The notes under the pieces: model-generated
Told to the model about the DNA's origin: nothing
Database searches by the model: none
Seen by the model: the letters and a program-made list of their open reading frames with translations, nothing else
Part shown: piece after piece, positions 45,024 through 56,680 of the stretch
How the letters are laid out: every line of letters begins with the position of its first letter
How positions within the stretch are numbered: the first letter of the stretch is position 1
Source of the DNA: Pseudaminobacter soli (ex Li et al. 2025)
GTDB taxonomy: Bacteria > Pseudomonadota > Alphaproteobacteria > Rhizobiales > Rhizobiaceae
DNA length: 64,000 bases
Assembly (NCBI RefSeq): GCF_029892515.1
Contig: NZ_JARXVF010000001.1
Coordinates: forward strand, 1,116,001-1,180,000
Reading direction: 5' to 3'
Made by a program: the position numbers and the translations under genes

Positions 45024-46320
45024 CCTGCGCATTGACCCGGAAGGTCAGCCGGTCCTTGATCTACAGGAGACCGTCGACCGCAAGACGGAAAGCCAGCCAA
45101 AACCTCCTCCGGAGGTGCGCCGCCGCTATGGCGGGCGCCTGCTGACCTTTTTCGCATTTCTGCTGCTCGCCGCCGGCCTCGCGCTTGGCGCCTGGCGGTA
45201 CTATACGCTGCAGCAACAGGTTTCCGACACTGCGGAGCAACAGCGTGATCTGGTGCCCAGCGTGCGTGTCGCCACGGTTGAGCCCAATTCCGGTATCGTG
45301 CCGGTCACCTTGCCGGGAACGACCGCCGCCTACGCGACGGCAAGCATCTATGCTCGCGCCACGGGCTATATCGCCAAGCGAAACGTCGACATAGGGGATC
45401 AGGTCAAGGCCGGAGAGCTGCTGGCAGATCTCGCCGTTCCCGAACTTGACGATCAGATTTCGCAGAACGAGGCGACACTCACGCAGCTGAAGGCCGCACT
45501 CGACCAGGCCCAGGCCAATTTGAAGCTCGCCCAGGTTACCTGGAATCGTGACACGAAGCTGGTCAACCAGGGATGGGCGACCCAGCAGCAGGGGACGATC
45601 GACGTCCAGAACCTGAAGGCGCAGGAGGCTGGGGTTGAAGTCGCGAAAGCCAACGTCGCCTCCCAGGAGAACCTGCTGAGGGTGCTCCGCCAGGATCGGA
45701 GCTACGCCTCGGTGGTCGCGCCGTTCGACGGCGTCATCACCCAGCGCAATGTCGATGTGGGTACCCTGGTGCAGGGCAACACAACCAGCGGAACCTTCAT
45801 GTTCGAGATCATGCAGAACGATGTCATCCGCGTGTCGGTTTATGTGCCTCAGGATTCGGCTTTCGGCGTGGAGCCAGGCATCGAAGCGACAGTGCGCGTG
45901 CCCGAAATTCCGGACCGTGAGTTCACGGGCCGGGTAACCCGCATCGCCGACGCTCTGCAGAGCGGCACGCGCACGCTCCTCACCGAGGTCGATCTTGCCA
46001 ATCCGGACGGCGCGCTGAAGCCTGGTGCCTACTGCACTGTCGAGCTTAAAGTGCCTCGCGTGTCCCAGTCGGTCATCGTGCCGGCCGATGCTCTCATCTA
46101 CAACCGGGACGGGCTGCAGGTCGCAGTCGTCAACGACGGCAAGGCCGAGTTGCGCAAGGTCAGGGAGACGCGTGACCTGGGCACGCGGGTGGAAGTGGAC
46201 TCAGGGGTCAAGGCAGGCGAGCAGGTGATCCTCGATCCGCCGGTCTACCTGGCCGACGGCAGCAAGGTACAGCCACAGCCTGAGCCGCCTCCGCCTGCGG
46301 CCCCTGTCGCAAGCAAGTAG
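45016..46320 (+). CDS. RND efflux periplasmic adaptor (membrane fusion protein)
   Basis: 434 residues. A cytoplasmic N-terminus, one membrane anchor helix near residues 40-60 (LLTFFAFLLLAAGLALGAW), a lipoyl/barrel-sandwich domain (ASIYARATGYIAKRNVDIGDQVKAGELL), an alpha hairpin coiled coil (about 150-215) and beta domains to the C-terminus, which is Pro-rich. GAGGAG lies 7 bases upstream of the start inside the permease gene. Unlike the common order the adaptor follows the permease. Confidence 0.95.
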   Translation: MNDLRIDPEGQPVLDLQETVDRKTESQPKPPPEVRRRYGGRLLTFFAFLLLAAGLALGAWRYYTLQQQVSDTAEQQRDLVPSVRVATVEPNSGIVPVTLPGTTAAYATASIYARATGYIAKRNVDIGDQVKAGELLADLAVPELDDQISQNEATLTQLKAALDQAQANLKLAQVTWNRDTKLVNQGWATQQQGTIDVQNLKAQEAGVEVAKANVASQENLLRVLRQDRSYASVVAPFDGVITQRNVDVGTLVQGNTTSGTFMFEIMQNDVIRVSVYVPQDSAFGVEPGIEATVRVPEIPDREFTGRVTRIADALQSGTRTLLTEVDLANPDGALKPGAYCTVELKVPRVSQSVIVPADALIYNRDGLQVAVVNDGKAELRKVRETRDLGTRVEVDSGVKAGEQVILDPPVYLADGSKVQPQPEPPPPAAPVASK

Positions 46321-46426
46321 GCTTTTGGCTGGATCGCCAACGACCCCAGCTGGCATATACGGACTGTTCACGAAGTGTCGGCGGCTCCTTGCTTGAAGCA
46401 CGGCCTGCGCGTGCTACATCTGCTGC

Positions 46427-47446
46427 ATGAAAAAGATCGGCTTCCTATCGTTCGGGCATTGGAACCCCTCGCCCCATTCGCAAACGCGGTCTGCATCCGA
46501 CGCGCTTCTGCAGTCGATCGACCTGGCTGTCGCGGCCGAGGAACTGGGCGCCGACGGGGCATATTTCCGCGTGCACCACTTCGCCCGCCAGCTCGCCTCG
46601 CCATTTCCGCTGCTGGCGGCGGTAGGCGCAAGGACCAGCCGTATCGAGATCGGCACGGCGGTCATTGACATGCGCTACGAGAACCCACTCTACATGGCCG
46701 AGGATGCCGGCTCAGCCGACCTCATCGCTGGCGGGCGCCTGCAGTTGGGCATCAGCCGCGGCTCGCCGGAGCAGGTCATCGACGGGTGGCGGTATTTCGG
46801 CTACGCCCCGCCCGAAGGGCAGAGCGACGCGGACATGGCCCGGCGGCACGCCGAGGTGTTTCTTGAAATTCTTCGCGGCAAGGGTTTTGCCGAACCCAAT
46901 CCGCAACCGATGTTCCCCAACCCGCCCGGACCCTTGCGCCTTGAGCCTCACTCCGAGGGTCTGCGCGAGCGCATCTGGTGGGGTGCTGCAACCAACGCCA
47001 CTGCGGAATGGGCGGCGAAATTGGGAATGAACCTCCAGAGTTCAACGCTCAAATTCGACGAGAGCGGACAGCCCCTTCACGTCCAGCAGGCCGACCAGAT
47101 CCGGGCGTTTCGCGCGGCATGGAAGGAAGCTGGACACGCGCGCGAGCCGCGGGTGTCGGTCAGCCGCAGCATCTTTGCGCTGGTGGATGAGCGTGACCGC
47201 ACCTATTTCGGCCGCAGCGAGGGCGAAGATCATTTCGGCTTCATCGAGGCAGGTACGCGCGCCGTGTTTGGCCGCACCTACGCCGCCGAACCGGATGTGC
47301 TTGTCGAGCAGCTGAGCCAGGATGAGGCGATCGCCGAGGCCGACACGCTGCTTCTCACCGTGCCCAATCAGCTCGGCGTGGACTACAATGCGCATGTTAT
47401 CGAGGCGATACTCAAGCACGTCGCCCCTGCCCTCGGTTGGCGCTGA
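46427..47446 (+). CDS. LLM class flavin-dependent oxidoreductase
   Basis: 339 residues with the luciferase-like TIM-barrel pattern: IGFLSFGHWN at the N-terminus, AEELGADGAYFRVHHFARQLASPFPLLAAVGARTSRIEIGTAV, and DLIAGGRLQLGISRGSPEQV. Such enzymes use FMNH2 supplied by a separate reductase to oxidise aldehydes, sulfonates or other organics. No partner reductase is adjacent. It lies 106 bases after the efflux adaptor and is convergent with oxyR, so its operon membership is unclear. Confidence 0.92.
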   Translation: MKKIGFLSFGHWNPSPHSQTRSASDALLQSIDLAVAAEELGADGAYFRVHHFARQLASPFPLLAAVGARTSRIEIGTAVIDMRYENPLYMAEDAGSADLIAGGRLQLGISRGSPEQVIDGWRYFGYAPPEGQSDADMARRHAEVFLEILRGKGFAEPNPQPMFPNPPGPLRLEPHSEGLRERIWWGAATNATAEWAAKLGMNLQSSTLKFDESGQPLHVQQADQIRAFRAAWKEAGHAREPRVSVSRSIFALVDERDRTYFGRSEGEDHFGFIEAGTRAVFGRTYAAEPDVLVEQLSQDEAIAEADTLLLTVPNQLGVDYNAHVIEAILKHVAPALGWR

Positions 47447-47466
47447 CGGGCAACGAGCTTTGACCG

Positions 47467-48405
47467 TCAGGTCAGGGCCATGCCCGACGGGGCTATTGAA
47501 GTGTGCTGCTTGCGCAATGCGTCGGCCGATTGACGCACCACTTCGGAAATCTGCAGGAGTTGCTCGGCAAGGGGACTTGCCTTGCGCCAGACCATGCCGA
47601 CCGTTCGTGATGGCTGGGGGCTGTTGAAGCGGGCGACCGAAACGGTGGCAGAGCGCGTCTCCACCGGCACGGCCATTTCCGGGATCAAGGTGACGCCAAT
47701 GCCGGCGCTGACCATCTGGACCAGTGTGGACAGCGAGCTGCCGTCCAGCAACTCCCGTGGTCGGGCCGAATGCAGGTTGCAGAACGACAGGGCCTGCTCG
47801 CGAAAACAATGCCCCTCTTCCAAAAGGAGCAGCCTCATCTCGCGAAGCATTTCGCGATTGGGCACCGGCTTTCCCTCATCCTCGCCGGGCCGGACCAGCA
47901 CGAAATCCTCCGCGAACAGCGCGACCTCGGTCAGTGAAGGCTCGGAGATCGGAAGGGCAACGATGGCCGTGTCGAGCCGGCCATCCGCCAGCTCTTGAAT
48001 GAGCTTCTGCGTCAGCGTCTCGCGCACGTGAATGTCGAGCCCCTCATGCATGCGGGCGAGATTGCCGATGATGGTCGGCAGCAGGTAGGGCGCGATAGTC
48101 GGGATCACGCCTATCCGCAACCGCCCCACCAGCCGGTTCCGCGAGGCCCGCGCGAGGTCCGCCAATTCGTCAACTGAACGCAGGATATCGCGGACGCGCT
48201 GGGCAAATTCTTCCCCGAAGCTGGTCAGCCGAACCTGTCTCGCGCTTCTCTCGAAGAGGTCCGTTCCAAGCGTCTCCTCCAATTCCCTGATCTGCACCGA
48301 CATTGCGGGCTGGGAGATCGCGCAGGCGTCCGCCGCACGCCCGAAGTGGCCGTGTCGGGCCATGGCCTCGAAATAGCGAAGCTGCTTGAGTGTCAGATTC
48401 ATCAT
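47467..48405 (-). CDS. oxyR: Hydrogen peroxide-sensing LysR-type regulator OxyR
   Basis: 312 residues: N-terminal LysR winged helix (LTLKQLRYFEAMARHGHFGRAADACAISQPAMS) and a substrate-binding-like sensor domain. The redox Cys pair is present as Cys200 and Cys209 in the GHCFREQALSFC motif characteristic of OxyR, which forms a disulfide with peroxide. It is divergent from katG, its classical target, and almost certainly binds the shared 342-base intergenic region. Confidence 0.95.
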   Translation of the reverse strand: MMNLTLKQLRYFEAMARHGHFGRAADACAISQPAMSVQIRELEETLGTDLFERSARQVRLTSFGEEFAQRVRDILRSVDELADLARASRNRLVGRLRIGVIPTIAPYLLPTIIGNLARMHEGLDIHVRETLTQKLIQELADGRLDTAIVALPISEPSLTEVALFAEDFVLVRPGEDEGKPVPNREMLREMRLLLLEEGHCFREQALSFCNLHSARPRELLDGSSLSTLVQMVSAGIGVTLIPEMAVPVETRSATVSVARFNSPQPSRTVGMVWRKASPLAEQLLQISEVVRQSADALRKQHTSIAPSGMALT

Positions 48406-48495
48406 AACCCCGTCTTATCGCTGCAATCAGTAAATCCAACTTAAACTAATCGCCGGTTTTTGGTATAGGGATTGAGGCGAGATGAGGAGGAGCTC
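48406..48495 (+). promoter_or_regulatory. oxyR-katG intergenic control region
   Basis: Contains the divergent promoters of oxyR and katG. A possible katG -10 box is TATAGG at 48464-48469, with the weak -35-like TTAAAC at 48441-48446. AT-rich stretches with T-N11-A spacing upstream (48415-48445) would be the natural OxyR binding area, but no exact operator consensus was found by eye. Confidence 0.4.
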
Positions 48496-48654
48496 ATGTC
48501 ACGACAGCCTCGCGTTGCGTCCCGCAAGGGCGCCGGGATCGCCGGTATCCAGATCGCTTGGATAGCCGGTGCCCACAAGGCTTGTTTGGCTCCAGAACGG
48601 TCTCCTCGCCAGGAAGCCGTAACGATAGGGACGTTCTACGTGTCTGACTTCTAG
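48496..48654 (+). CDS. Possible 52-residue leader ORF upstream of katG
   Basis: A short frame of 52 codons lies between the proposed katG promoter and katG. Its ATG has an excellent ribosome binding site (GAGGAGGAG, about 5 bases upstream), stronger than that of most genes here. The product begins MSRQPRVASRKGAGIAG, is basic, has a moderately hydrophobic middle (GIQIAWIAGAHKA) and no family I recognise. It could be a translated leader peptide, a small stress protein or chance. It ends 93 bases before katG. Confidence 0.4.
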   Translation: MSRQPRVASRKGAGIAGIQIAWIAGAHKACLAPERSPRQEAVTIGTFYVSDF

Positions 48655-48744
48655 TCGGCGCGCGGCGACGAGTGCGCGCCTTCAAAGGCACTCTTGGTCC
48701 CTCTCCGCGGAGCAGTTCAATCAACCCAGCCACGACCGGAGTAA

Positions 48745-50940
<2,196 letters not shown>

Positions 50941-50960
50941 TCTCGGCGCAACAAGGCTAT

Positions 50961-50992
50961 GGCGCGGCTATGCAGCCGCGCCAGATCCATTT
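50961..50992 (+). terminator. Rho-independent terminator of katG
   Basis: GGCGCGGCT, loop ATGC, AGCCGCGCC: nine perfect GC-rich pairs at 50961-50982, followed by AGATCCATTTTTA. It lies 20 bases after the katG stop and is the clearest intrinsic terminator in the window. Confidence 0.8.
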
Positions 50993-51039
50993 TTAGTTCG
51001 GGCTGGTGCAGCCGAACTGTCGGGAAAATCAACCGACGT

Positions 51040-52038
51040 TCATACGGTCGGGAAATGACAGGCGACCTTCCGGCCGGACTTGTGCTCGACCAGTGCCGGG
51101 CGCTCCGTGCGGCAGCGGTCCTGCGCGACCGGGCAACGCGGGTGGAAGCGGCAGCCTGAGGGCGGCTTGAGCGGGCTTGGCACATCGCCCGACAGGATGA
51201 TGCGCTTGCGGCGCCCGCTCGGCGTTGTCTCCACTACAGGAACGGCCGATATCAGCGCCTGGCTGTATGGGTGCGCTGGTGCCGAGAACACCTCTTCCGA
51301 AGGCCCCTCTTCCACGATCGAGCCGAGATACATCACTGCAATACGCGTCGACACCTGCCGCACCACCGAGAGGTCGTGCGCGATGAAGATGTAGGTGAGC
51401 TTCAGCTTGTCCTGCAAATCGGCAAGCAGATTGACAATCTGCGCCTGCACCGACACGTCCAGCGCCGAGACGGGCTCGTCCAATACGACGAGGTCAGGGT
51501 TGAGCGCGATGGCGCGCGCAATGCCGACGCGCTGGCGCTGGCCGCCGGAAAACTCATGAGGGTAGCGACCCACATGATCGGGCAGCAGGCCGACCAGATC
51601 GAACAGTTCGGCAACCCGCTCGCGGATACCGGCAGGTGTCAGTTTGCCGTGGACGCGCAGCGGCTCTGCCACCAGATCCCCTACCCGGCGACGCGGATTG
51701 AGCGACGCGGACGGGTCCTGGAATACCATCTGCAGGCGACGACGGACCGGCCGCAGTTCGGCGAGCGACTTTCCGGTGATATCATCGCCATCGAACAGGA
51801 GCTGCCCATCGGTGATGTCGTAGAGCCTGACCAGGCAGCGCGCCAGGGTGGACTTGCCGCAGCCCGACTCCCCCACCAGGCCAACGGTTTCGCCGCGCCG
51901 TACCGTCAGCGATACATTGTCGACGGCATGCACCACGCGCCGGCCTTCCGCCGAAAAGCGGGTGCCGATGGCAAAGCGCTTGCTGAGCGCACGCGTTTCG
52001 AGGATGGGCTGGTCCGTTCCGGTCATCTGTTCGCTCAT
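51040..52038 (-). CDS. Peptide ABC transporter ATPase, DppF/OppF type
   Basis: 332 residues with Walker A ([22 protein letters not shown]), the ABC signature ([20 protein letters not shown]), Walker B ([18 protein letters not shown]) and the C-terminal oligopeptide-transporter region with the Cys cluster ([16 protein letters not shown]) that binds an iron-sulfur cluster in relatives. The start at 52038 overlaps the stop of the DppD-type gene by 4 bases. Last gene of the peptide uptake operon. Confidence 0.95.
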   Translation of the reverse strand: MSEQMTGTDQPILETRALSKRFAIGTRFSAEGRRVVHAVDNVSLTVRRGETVGLVGESGCGKSTLARCLVRLYDITDGQLLFDGDDITGKSLAELRPVRRRLQMVFQDPSASLNPRRRVGDLVAEPLRVHGKLTPAGIRERVAELFDLVGLLPDHVGRYPHEFSGGQRQRVGIARAIALNPDLVVLDEPVSALDVSVQAQIVNLLADLQDKLKLTYIFIAHDLSVVRQVSTRIAVMYLGSIVEEGPSEEVFSAPAHPYSQALISAVPVVETTPSGRRKRIILSGDVPSPLKPPSGCRFHPRCPVAQDRCRTERPALVEHKSGRKVACHFPTV

Positions 52039-52994
52039 GCTTGCGCCATCCGGAAACATGCGGCTGCATGGCTGGCGCCGACGAGGTCGGGCTTGCCTGC
52101 ATCGCACGCCTCATAGCGCACCGGGCAGCGTGGCCCGAATGCGCAACCCTTCGGCAGGCGCAGCAGCGAGGGCGGCGAGCCGGGAATTGCCGGCAGGCGG
52201 CGAGGTTTGTCGCCGGTCAATGGCGGGATCGAACCGAGCAGCGCCCGCGTATAGGGATGCGACGGATCGGTGAAGAGTTCCGACCGGCTACCGCGCTCCA
52301 CGATGCGGCCGGCATACATGACCATCACCCGGTCGGCGAGCTCGGAAACCACGCCCATGTCGTGCGTGATGAACACGACCGCGGAGTTGTGGGTCGCGCG
52401 CAGCTTGCGCACCAGGTCGAGGATGCCGGCTTGCACCGTGACGTCGAGTGCGGTGGTGGGCTCATCGGCCACCAGAAGCGCCGGGTTGCATGACAGCGCC
52501 ATGGCAATCACCGCGCGCTGACGCATGCCACCCGAGAGCTGGTGCGGATAGCGCGACATCGCCTCGCGCGGGTTCGGGAAATTCACTTCCGCGAGAAGCT
52601 CCTCTACCCGGTCGAGCGCAGCCGACCGGCTGACACGCTGATGTGCCTGGATCTGCTCGGCGATCTGCCAGCCGATCGTATAGACCGGCGTCAGCGCCGT
52701 CATCGGATCCTGGAAGATCATGGCGATTTCGTTGCCGCGCAGACGCCGCAGTTCGCGCGCCGGAAGGCCGACCAGTTCGCGGCCCTTGTAGCGGATCGAG
52801 CCCTCGATCACCGCATTGGGGTCGGTGATCAGGCCCATGACCGCCAGCAGCGACACGGTCTTGCCCGAGCCGGATTCGCCGACCACGCCAAGGATTTCGC
52901 CCTCTTCCAGATCGAAGGAAACGCCGTCGATGGCCCGCACCAGGCCATCGTCAGTGCGGAAGGACACTTTGAGGTCGCGCACCGAAAGCATCAT
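52035..52994 (-). CDS. Peptide ABC transporter ATPase, DppD/OppD type
   Basis: 319 residues: Walker A ([19 protein letters not shown]), signature ([19 protein letters not shown]), Walker B ([18 protein letters not shown]) and a C-terminal Cys-containing segment ([16 protein letters not shown]). It pairs with the DppF-type ATPase to power peptide import. Its start overlaps the upstream permease gene's stop by 4 bases. Confidence 0.95.
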   Translation of the reverse strand: MMLSVRDLKVSFRTDDGLVRAIDGVSFDLEEGEILGVVGESGSGKTVSLLAVMGLITDPNAVIEGSIRYKGRELVGLPARELRRLRGNEIAMIFQDPMTALTPVYTIGWQIAEQIQAHQRVSRSAALDRVEELLAEVNFPNPREAMSRYPHQLSGGMRQRAVIAMALSCNPALLVADEPTTALDVTVQAGILDLVRKLRATHNSAVVFITHDMGVVSELADRVMVMYAGRIVERGSRSELFTDPSHPYTRALLGSIPPLTGDKPRRLPAIPGSPPSLLRLPKGCAFGPRCPVRYEACDAGKPDLVGASHAAACFRMAQA

Positions 52995-53962
52995 GACGTC
53001 TTCACACGGGGATCGAGGAGAATGTAGACGAAGTCGACAACCGCATTGGCGATGACCACGAACATGGAAGCGTACATGACTGTCGCCATGATCATTGGCA
53101 GGTCGAGGCTCTGCAGCGCGTCATAGGTCAGCTTGCCGATGCCCTGCAGGCCGAAGACGACCTCGGTCAAAAGAGCCGAGCCACCCACCAGCGCGCCGAA
53201 GTCCAATCCAAACAGGGTGACGAAGGCGATGAGCGACGTGCGCAGGGCATGGCGCAGCAGGATGCGGGTTTCCGACAGGCCCTTGGCGCGAGCCGTGCGG
53301 ATATAGTCTTCCTGCATGGATTCGATGATCGCCGCCCTGAGCACCCGGCCATAGATGCCGATGTAAAGGATGGCGAGCGTGATCCATGGGATCACCAAGG
53401 TCAGGAACCAGCCCTTCGGGTCGTCGGAAAAGTTCTTGTAGCCGAGCGGCGGCACCCATGAGAACAGCCAGGTGTCGTGATAGCGGCTCTGGCTGAACAG
53501 GTTCATCACCTCGCCCAGCCAATAGACCGGCATGGAGATGCCAAGCAGGCCCAGCGCCATCAGCAGCCTGTCCAGCCAGCTGTTACGCGTGGCGGCGGCG
53601 ACGACGCCGATGATGATGGAAAACACTACCCACAAAACGGCCGCGCCGAAGACCAGCGACAGCGTGATCGGGATGGAATCCAGCACCGCCGGCACCACCT
53701 TCCAGCCGCGATTGACGAAGGAGGTGAGGTCGCCGGTGATGAAGATCTTCTTCATCATCAGTGCATATTGCACATAGAGCGGCCGGTCGAAGCCGAAGCT
53801 GTGGCGCACGGCCTCAAGCACCTCCGGAGCCGCATTGCGGCCGGCAATGCGCGCCGCGGGATCAGCGCCGGGCGTGGCAAAGAAAATCAAAAATACGATG
53901 ACCGAGATGCCGAACATCACGAACAGCATCTGGCCGAGGCGGCGCAGGATCGGATAGATCAT
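52991..53962 (-). CDS. Peptide ABC transporter permease, DppB type
   Basis: 323 residues from the ATG at 53962, which overlaps the stop of the DppC-type gene by one base. N-terminal YPILRRLGQMLFVMFGISVIVFLIF and several membrane helices; the EAA loop that contacts the ATPase is ARAKGLSETRILLRHALRTSLI. It has a long periplasmic loop typical of DppB. In this operon the DppC-type permease is first, the reverse of the usual order. Confidence 0.94.
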   Translation of the reverse strand: MIYPILRRLGQMLFVMFGISVIVFLIFFATPGADPAARIAGRNAAPEVLEAVRHSFGFDRPLYVQYALMMKKIFITGDLTSFVNRGWKVVPAVLDSIPITLSLVFGAAVLWVVFSIIIGVVAAATRNSWLDRLLMALGLLGISMPVYWLGEVMNLFSQSRYHDTWLFSWVPPLGYKNFSDDPKGWFLTLVIPWITLAILYIGIYGRVLRAAIIESMQEDYIRTARAKGLSETRILLRHALRTSLIAFVTLFGLDFGALVGGSALLTEVVFGLQGIGKLTYDALQSLDLPMIMATVMYASMFVVIANAVVDFVYILLDPRVKTS

Positions 53963-54978
53963 CAGTCGCGCCCCAGTCGCACTTTGGAGCGAGGATCGAG
54001 CGCGTCGCGCAGGCCGTCGCCGAAGACGTTGAGCGCCATGACCGAGATAGCGATGGCAATGCCGGGCGCCAGCGCCACCAGCGGACGGGTGTAGAGCAGC
54101 GCCTGCCCGTCCTGAATGATGGTGCCCCAACTCGCGTCGGGCGGCTGCACGCCGATCGACAGGAAGGATAGCGCCGACTCCGTCAGCATGTTCAGCGCCA
54201 TCATCAGTGGCACGAAGACGATCAACGTGGTGGTGATGTTGGGCAGGATGTCCCGCCACAGAATCCTCGGCCCCGGCACGCCGAGATTGATGGCGGCCAT
54301 GACGAATTCACTGTTGCGCAGGGACAGAACCTGTCCGCGCAAGGGCCGCGCGACATATGGCACGTAGACGATGCCGATGATGATGACGGGCAACCACAGG
54401 CTGCCCGACTCGATCGTGATGGGCCCGATGGAGATGCCTTCCGCGATGGTGACGATGGAAAGCGAGATCGCCAGAAGGTAGATCGGAAAGGCCCACAGAA
54501 TGTCGAGAAAGCGCGACAGCACCGTATCGGTGATGCCGCCGAAATAGCCGGCGATCAGTCCCGCTGCCGTACCGAGTATCAGGGTCAACACGGTTGCGGC
54601 GGTCGAAATCAGCAACGAGTTGAGGCCGCCATAGAGCATGCGAGCCATCACGTCCCGGCCCTGGTTGTCGGCACCCAGGAAATAGTTGCCGAGCCTCCAG
54701 GTCGGCCCGAGCGGCGTATAGCCGAGGCCCAGCCCCTCCGTGGATTGCTCCATCACCGGCACGTCCTGGCCGTCGATGGTAATCACCGCATCGAGCGTCG
54801 ACACGAATGGATCGACGCCCGCCCAACGCGCATAAAGCGGCGCGCTGAGGCAGGCGACCACTATGATCAGGACAATGGCAAGGGCGGCCATGGCCGCCCT
54901 GTTCCTCATCAGCTTCGCAAATGCGAGGGCCCAGGGCCCTCGCGCCTTGCGCGGCACAGCTACAACTTCACTCGACAC
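53962..54978 (-). CDS. Peptide ABC transporter permease, DppC type
   Basis: 338 residues. N-terminal OppC-type segment (AFAKLMRNRAAMAALAIVLIIVVACLSAPLYA), a characteristic periplasmic stretch with GADNQGRDVMARMLYGG, and an EAA loop near NLGVPGPRILWRDILPN. It forms the heteromeric channel with the DppB-type permease. It follows the substrate-binding protein gene by 23 bases. Confidence 0.94.
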   Translation of the reverse strand: MSSEVVAVPRKARGPWALAFAKLMRNRAAMAALAIVLIIVVACLSAPLYARWAGVDPFVSTLDAVITIDGQDVPVMEQSTEGLGLGYTPLGPTWRLGNYFLGADNQGRDVMARMLYGGLNSLLISTAATVLTLILGTAAGLIAGYFGGITDTVLSRFLDILWAFPIYLLAISLSIVTIAEGISIGPITIESGSLWLPVIIIGIVYVPYVARPLRGQVLSLRNSEFVMAAINLGVPGPRILWRDILPNITTTLIVFVPLMMALNMLTESALSFLSIGVQPPDASWGTIIQDGQALLYTRPLVALAPGIAIAISVMALNVFGDGLRDALDPRSKVRLGRD

Positions 54979-55001
54979 AAAAGCTATCCGTCAACAGATC
55001 G

Positions 55002-56663
55002 TCACTGCACCCAGGCCTGGGTGAAGATCCAGTAGAACTGGGCGTTAAACTTGAAGTTGCCCATGCGCTTGCTGACGAAGTCCACATGCTTTGGCGTGAA
55101 CAGCGCGACAGCCGCCGCCTTGTCGGTGACTTCCTTGTCGACCTCGGACCACAGCTTGTTGGCGGCGTCCTGATCGGTCACGCCGAGATCCATGGCCTGC
55201 TTCATCTTGGCGTCGATATCCTTGTCGCAGAAACCGGAGATATTGACGGAAGCGTCCGAACCCTCACGGAAGCTGTCGCAGCCGAACAGGATGTTCAGGA
55301 AGTTCGAGGCGGCCGGGTAGTCCTGATACCACTGGCTCACCGACATCTGCACCTTGTTGTTGGTGTTCTGGATGTAGGTGAACTGCAGGTTCGGCGAGAT
55401 CGGCTTCACGTCCGCCTGGTAGCCGATGCTGGTGAGCACGCTCTGCAGATAAACGCCGATCGACCGGGACACGGCGGTGTCCTCGACGATGACCGTGACC
55501 TTCTGGCCCTTGGTGCCCGACTCCTCAACCAGCTGCTTGGCCTTGTCGAGATCGGTCGCCGACCACTTGGCGCCAGGGTTCTTGGTGAACGGGCAATAGT
55601 CCACATGGCCGGGGAAGTCCGGCGGCAGCACCTGGCAGACGGGCGAGCCCAGCACCTTGCCGCCAAAGAGATTGACCAGCGTGTTGCGGTCGACCGCATA
55701 GGCGACTGCCTGGCGCGCCTTCTCGTTGTCGAATGGCGCAAGGTTGGTATTGAGGGGGGCATACCACCAGGCCGTCAGCGGCGAGATGTGCACCTGGTCC
55801 ATGTATTTGGTGCCGAGCTCGACCAGTCGGTCCGTCGGCGGTTGGTCGTACATCCAGTCAGCCTCGCCCTTCTGGATCGCGGTGACCGCCGCTTCCTCGG
55901 TGAGGCCGAAATCGTACTGAACGACGTCCGGATAGCCGTCGGGCTGCGCTTCCTCGCTCCACTGCTTGAAGTGGGGGTTGCGCTCCATCGTCATGCCCTT
56001 GTTGGGGTCGTAGGCAGAGATCATGTAGGCGCCGGTGCTGGGAATGGGCTTGGAGCCGACATCTTCCGTCGGCGTGTCCGCCGGCAGGATGACCGCGTGC
56101 GGCATGGCAAGCTTGTCGAGGAATTCTGCATCCGGCTTGGTGATGTTGATCGTCACGGCGCCGGCCGCTTCGTCGCCGACGACGCCACCCTCGAGGGTGC
56201 AGGTGCTGGTCTCGGCAAGGCACTTGTCGGCGCCGACGATGCCTGCATAGAACGTACCCGAGGTCGGCCCTGAAACCTTGAAGATGCGCTGGAACGACGC
56301 CACCACGTCCTTCACGCCCAGTTCGTCGCCATTCGAGAACTTGATACCCTTGCGGATCTTGAAGGTGAAGGTCTTGCCGTCGTTGCTGACCTGCGGCATG
56401 TCCTCTGCGATGTCGGCGACGATCTTGAAGCCGTCCTTGCCGTCCGCCTTCCTGAAGGCGACGAGGCCGTCATAAAGCGGCTGGAACACCTGCCAGTATT
56501 GCAGGGTGTAGTTGATGTGCGGGTCGAGCGTGCCGGCAGCCGAGCGGGCCAGCAGACGCAAAGTGCCGCCGCGGTGCTCTTGCTGATAGTCTGCGTGGGC
56601 TGCGGAAAGCGACCCGCAGGCGAGCAAGGCGGCCGCCGAGGCGGCCAGAACCATTTTCTTCAT
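55002..56663 (-). CDS. Peptide ABC transporter substrate-binding protein
   Basis: 553 residues from the ATG at 56663 behind AAGGGGA. Signal peptide about 1-24 (MKKMVLAASAAALLACGSLSAAHA) without a convincing lipobox, so a soluble periplasmic protein. The family-5 (DppA/OppA) fold is visible: RSAAGTLDPHINYTLQYWQVFQPLYDGLVAF, FTFKIRKGIKFSNGDELGVKDVV, RQAVAYAVDRNTLVNLFGGK. It delivers peptides to the permease. The two peptidase genes upstream support peptides, perhaps proline-containing, as the ligand. Confidence 0.94.
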   Translation of the reverse strand: MKKMVLAASAAALLACGSLSAAHADYQQEHRGGTLRLLARSAAGTLDPHINYTLQYWQVFQPLYDGLVAFRKADGKDGFKIVADIAEDMPQVSNDGKTFTFKIRKGIKFSNGDELGVKDVVASFQRIFKVSGPTSGTFYAGIVGADKCLAETSTCTLEGGVVGDEAAGAVTINITKPDAEFLDKLAMPHAVILPADTPTEDVGSKPIPSTGAYMISAYDPNKGMTMERNPHFKQWSEEAQPDGYPDVVQYDFGLTEEAAVTAIQKGEADWMYDQPPTDRLVELGTKYMDQVHISPLTAWWYAPLNTNLAPFDNEKARQAVAYAVDRNTLVNLFGGKVLGSPVCQVLPPDFPGHVDYCPFTKNPGAKWSATDLDKAKQLVEESGTKGQKVTVIVEDTAVSRSIGVYLQSVLTSIGYQADVKPISPNLQFTYIQNTNNKVQMSVSQWYQDYPAASNFLNILFGCDSFREGSDASVNISGFCDKDIDAKMKQAMDLGVTDQDAANKLWSEVDKEVTDKAAAVALFTPKHVDFVSKRMGNFKFNAQFYWIFTQAWVQ

Positions 56664-56680
56664 CGAAGTTCCCCTTGTTT

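Noticed and set aside
50996-51016. Imperfect inverted repeat TTCGGGCTG/CAGCCGAA between katG and the DppF-type gene
   Set aside because: Bulged stem, and on the minus strand no T-run follows, so a terminator for the peptide operon is not supported.
54921-56273. Open frame of 450 codons on the plus strand
   Set aside because: Antisense to the peptide-binding protein, whose fold and signal peptide are clear.
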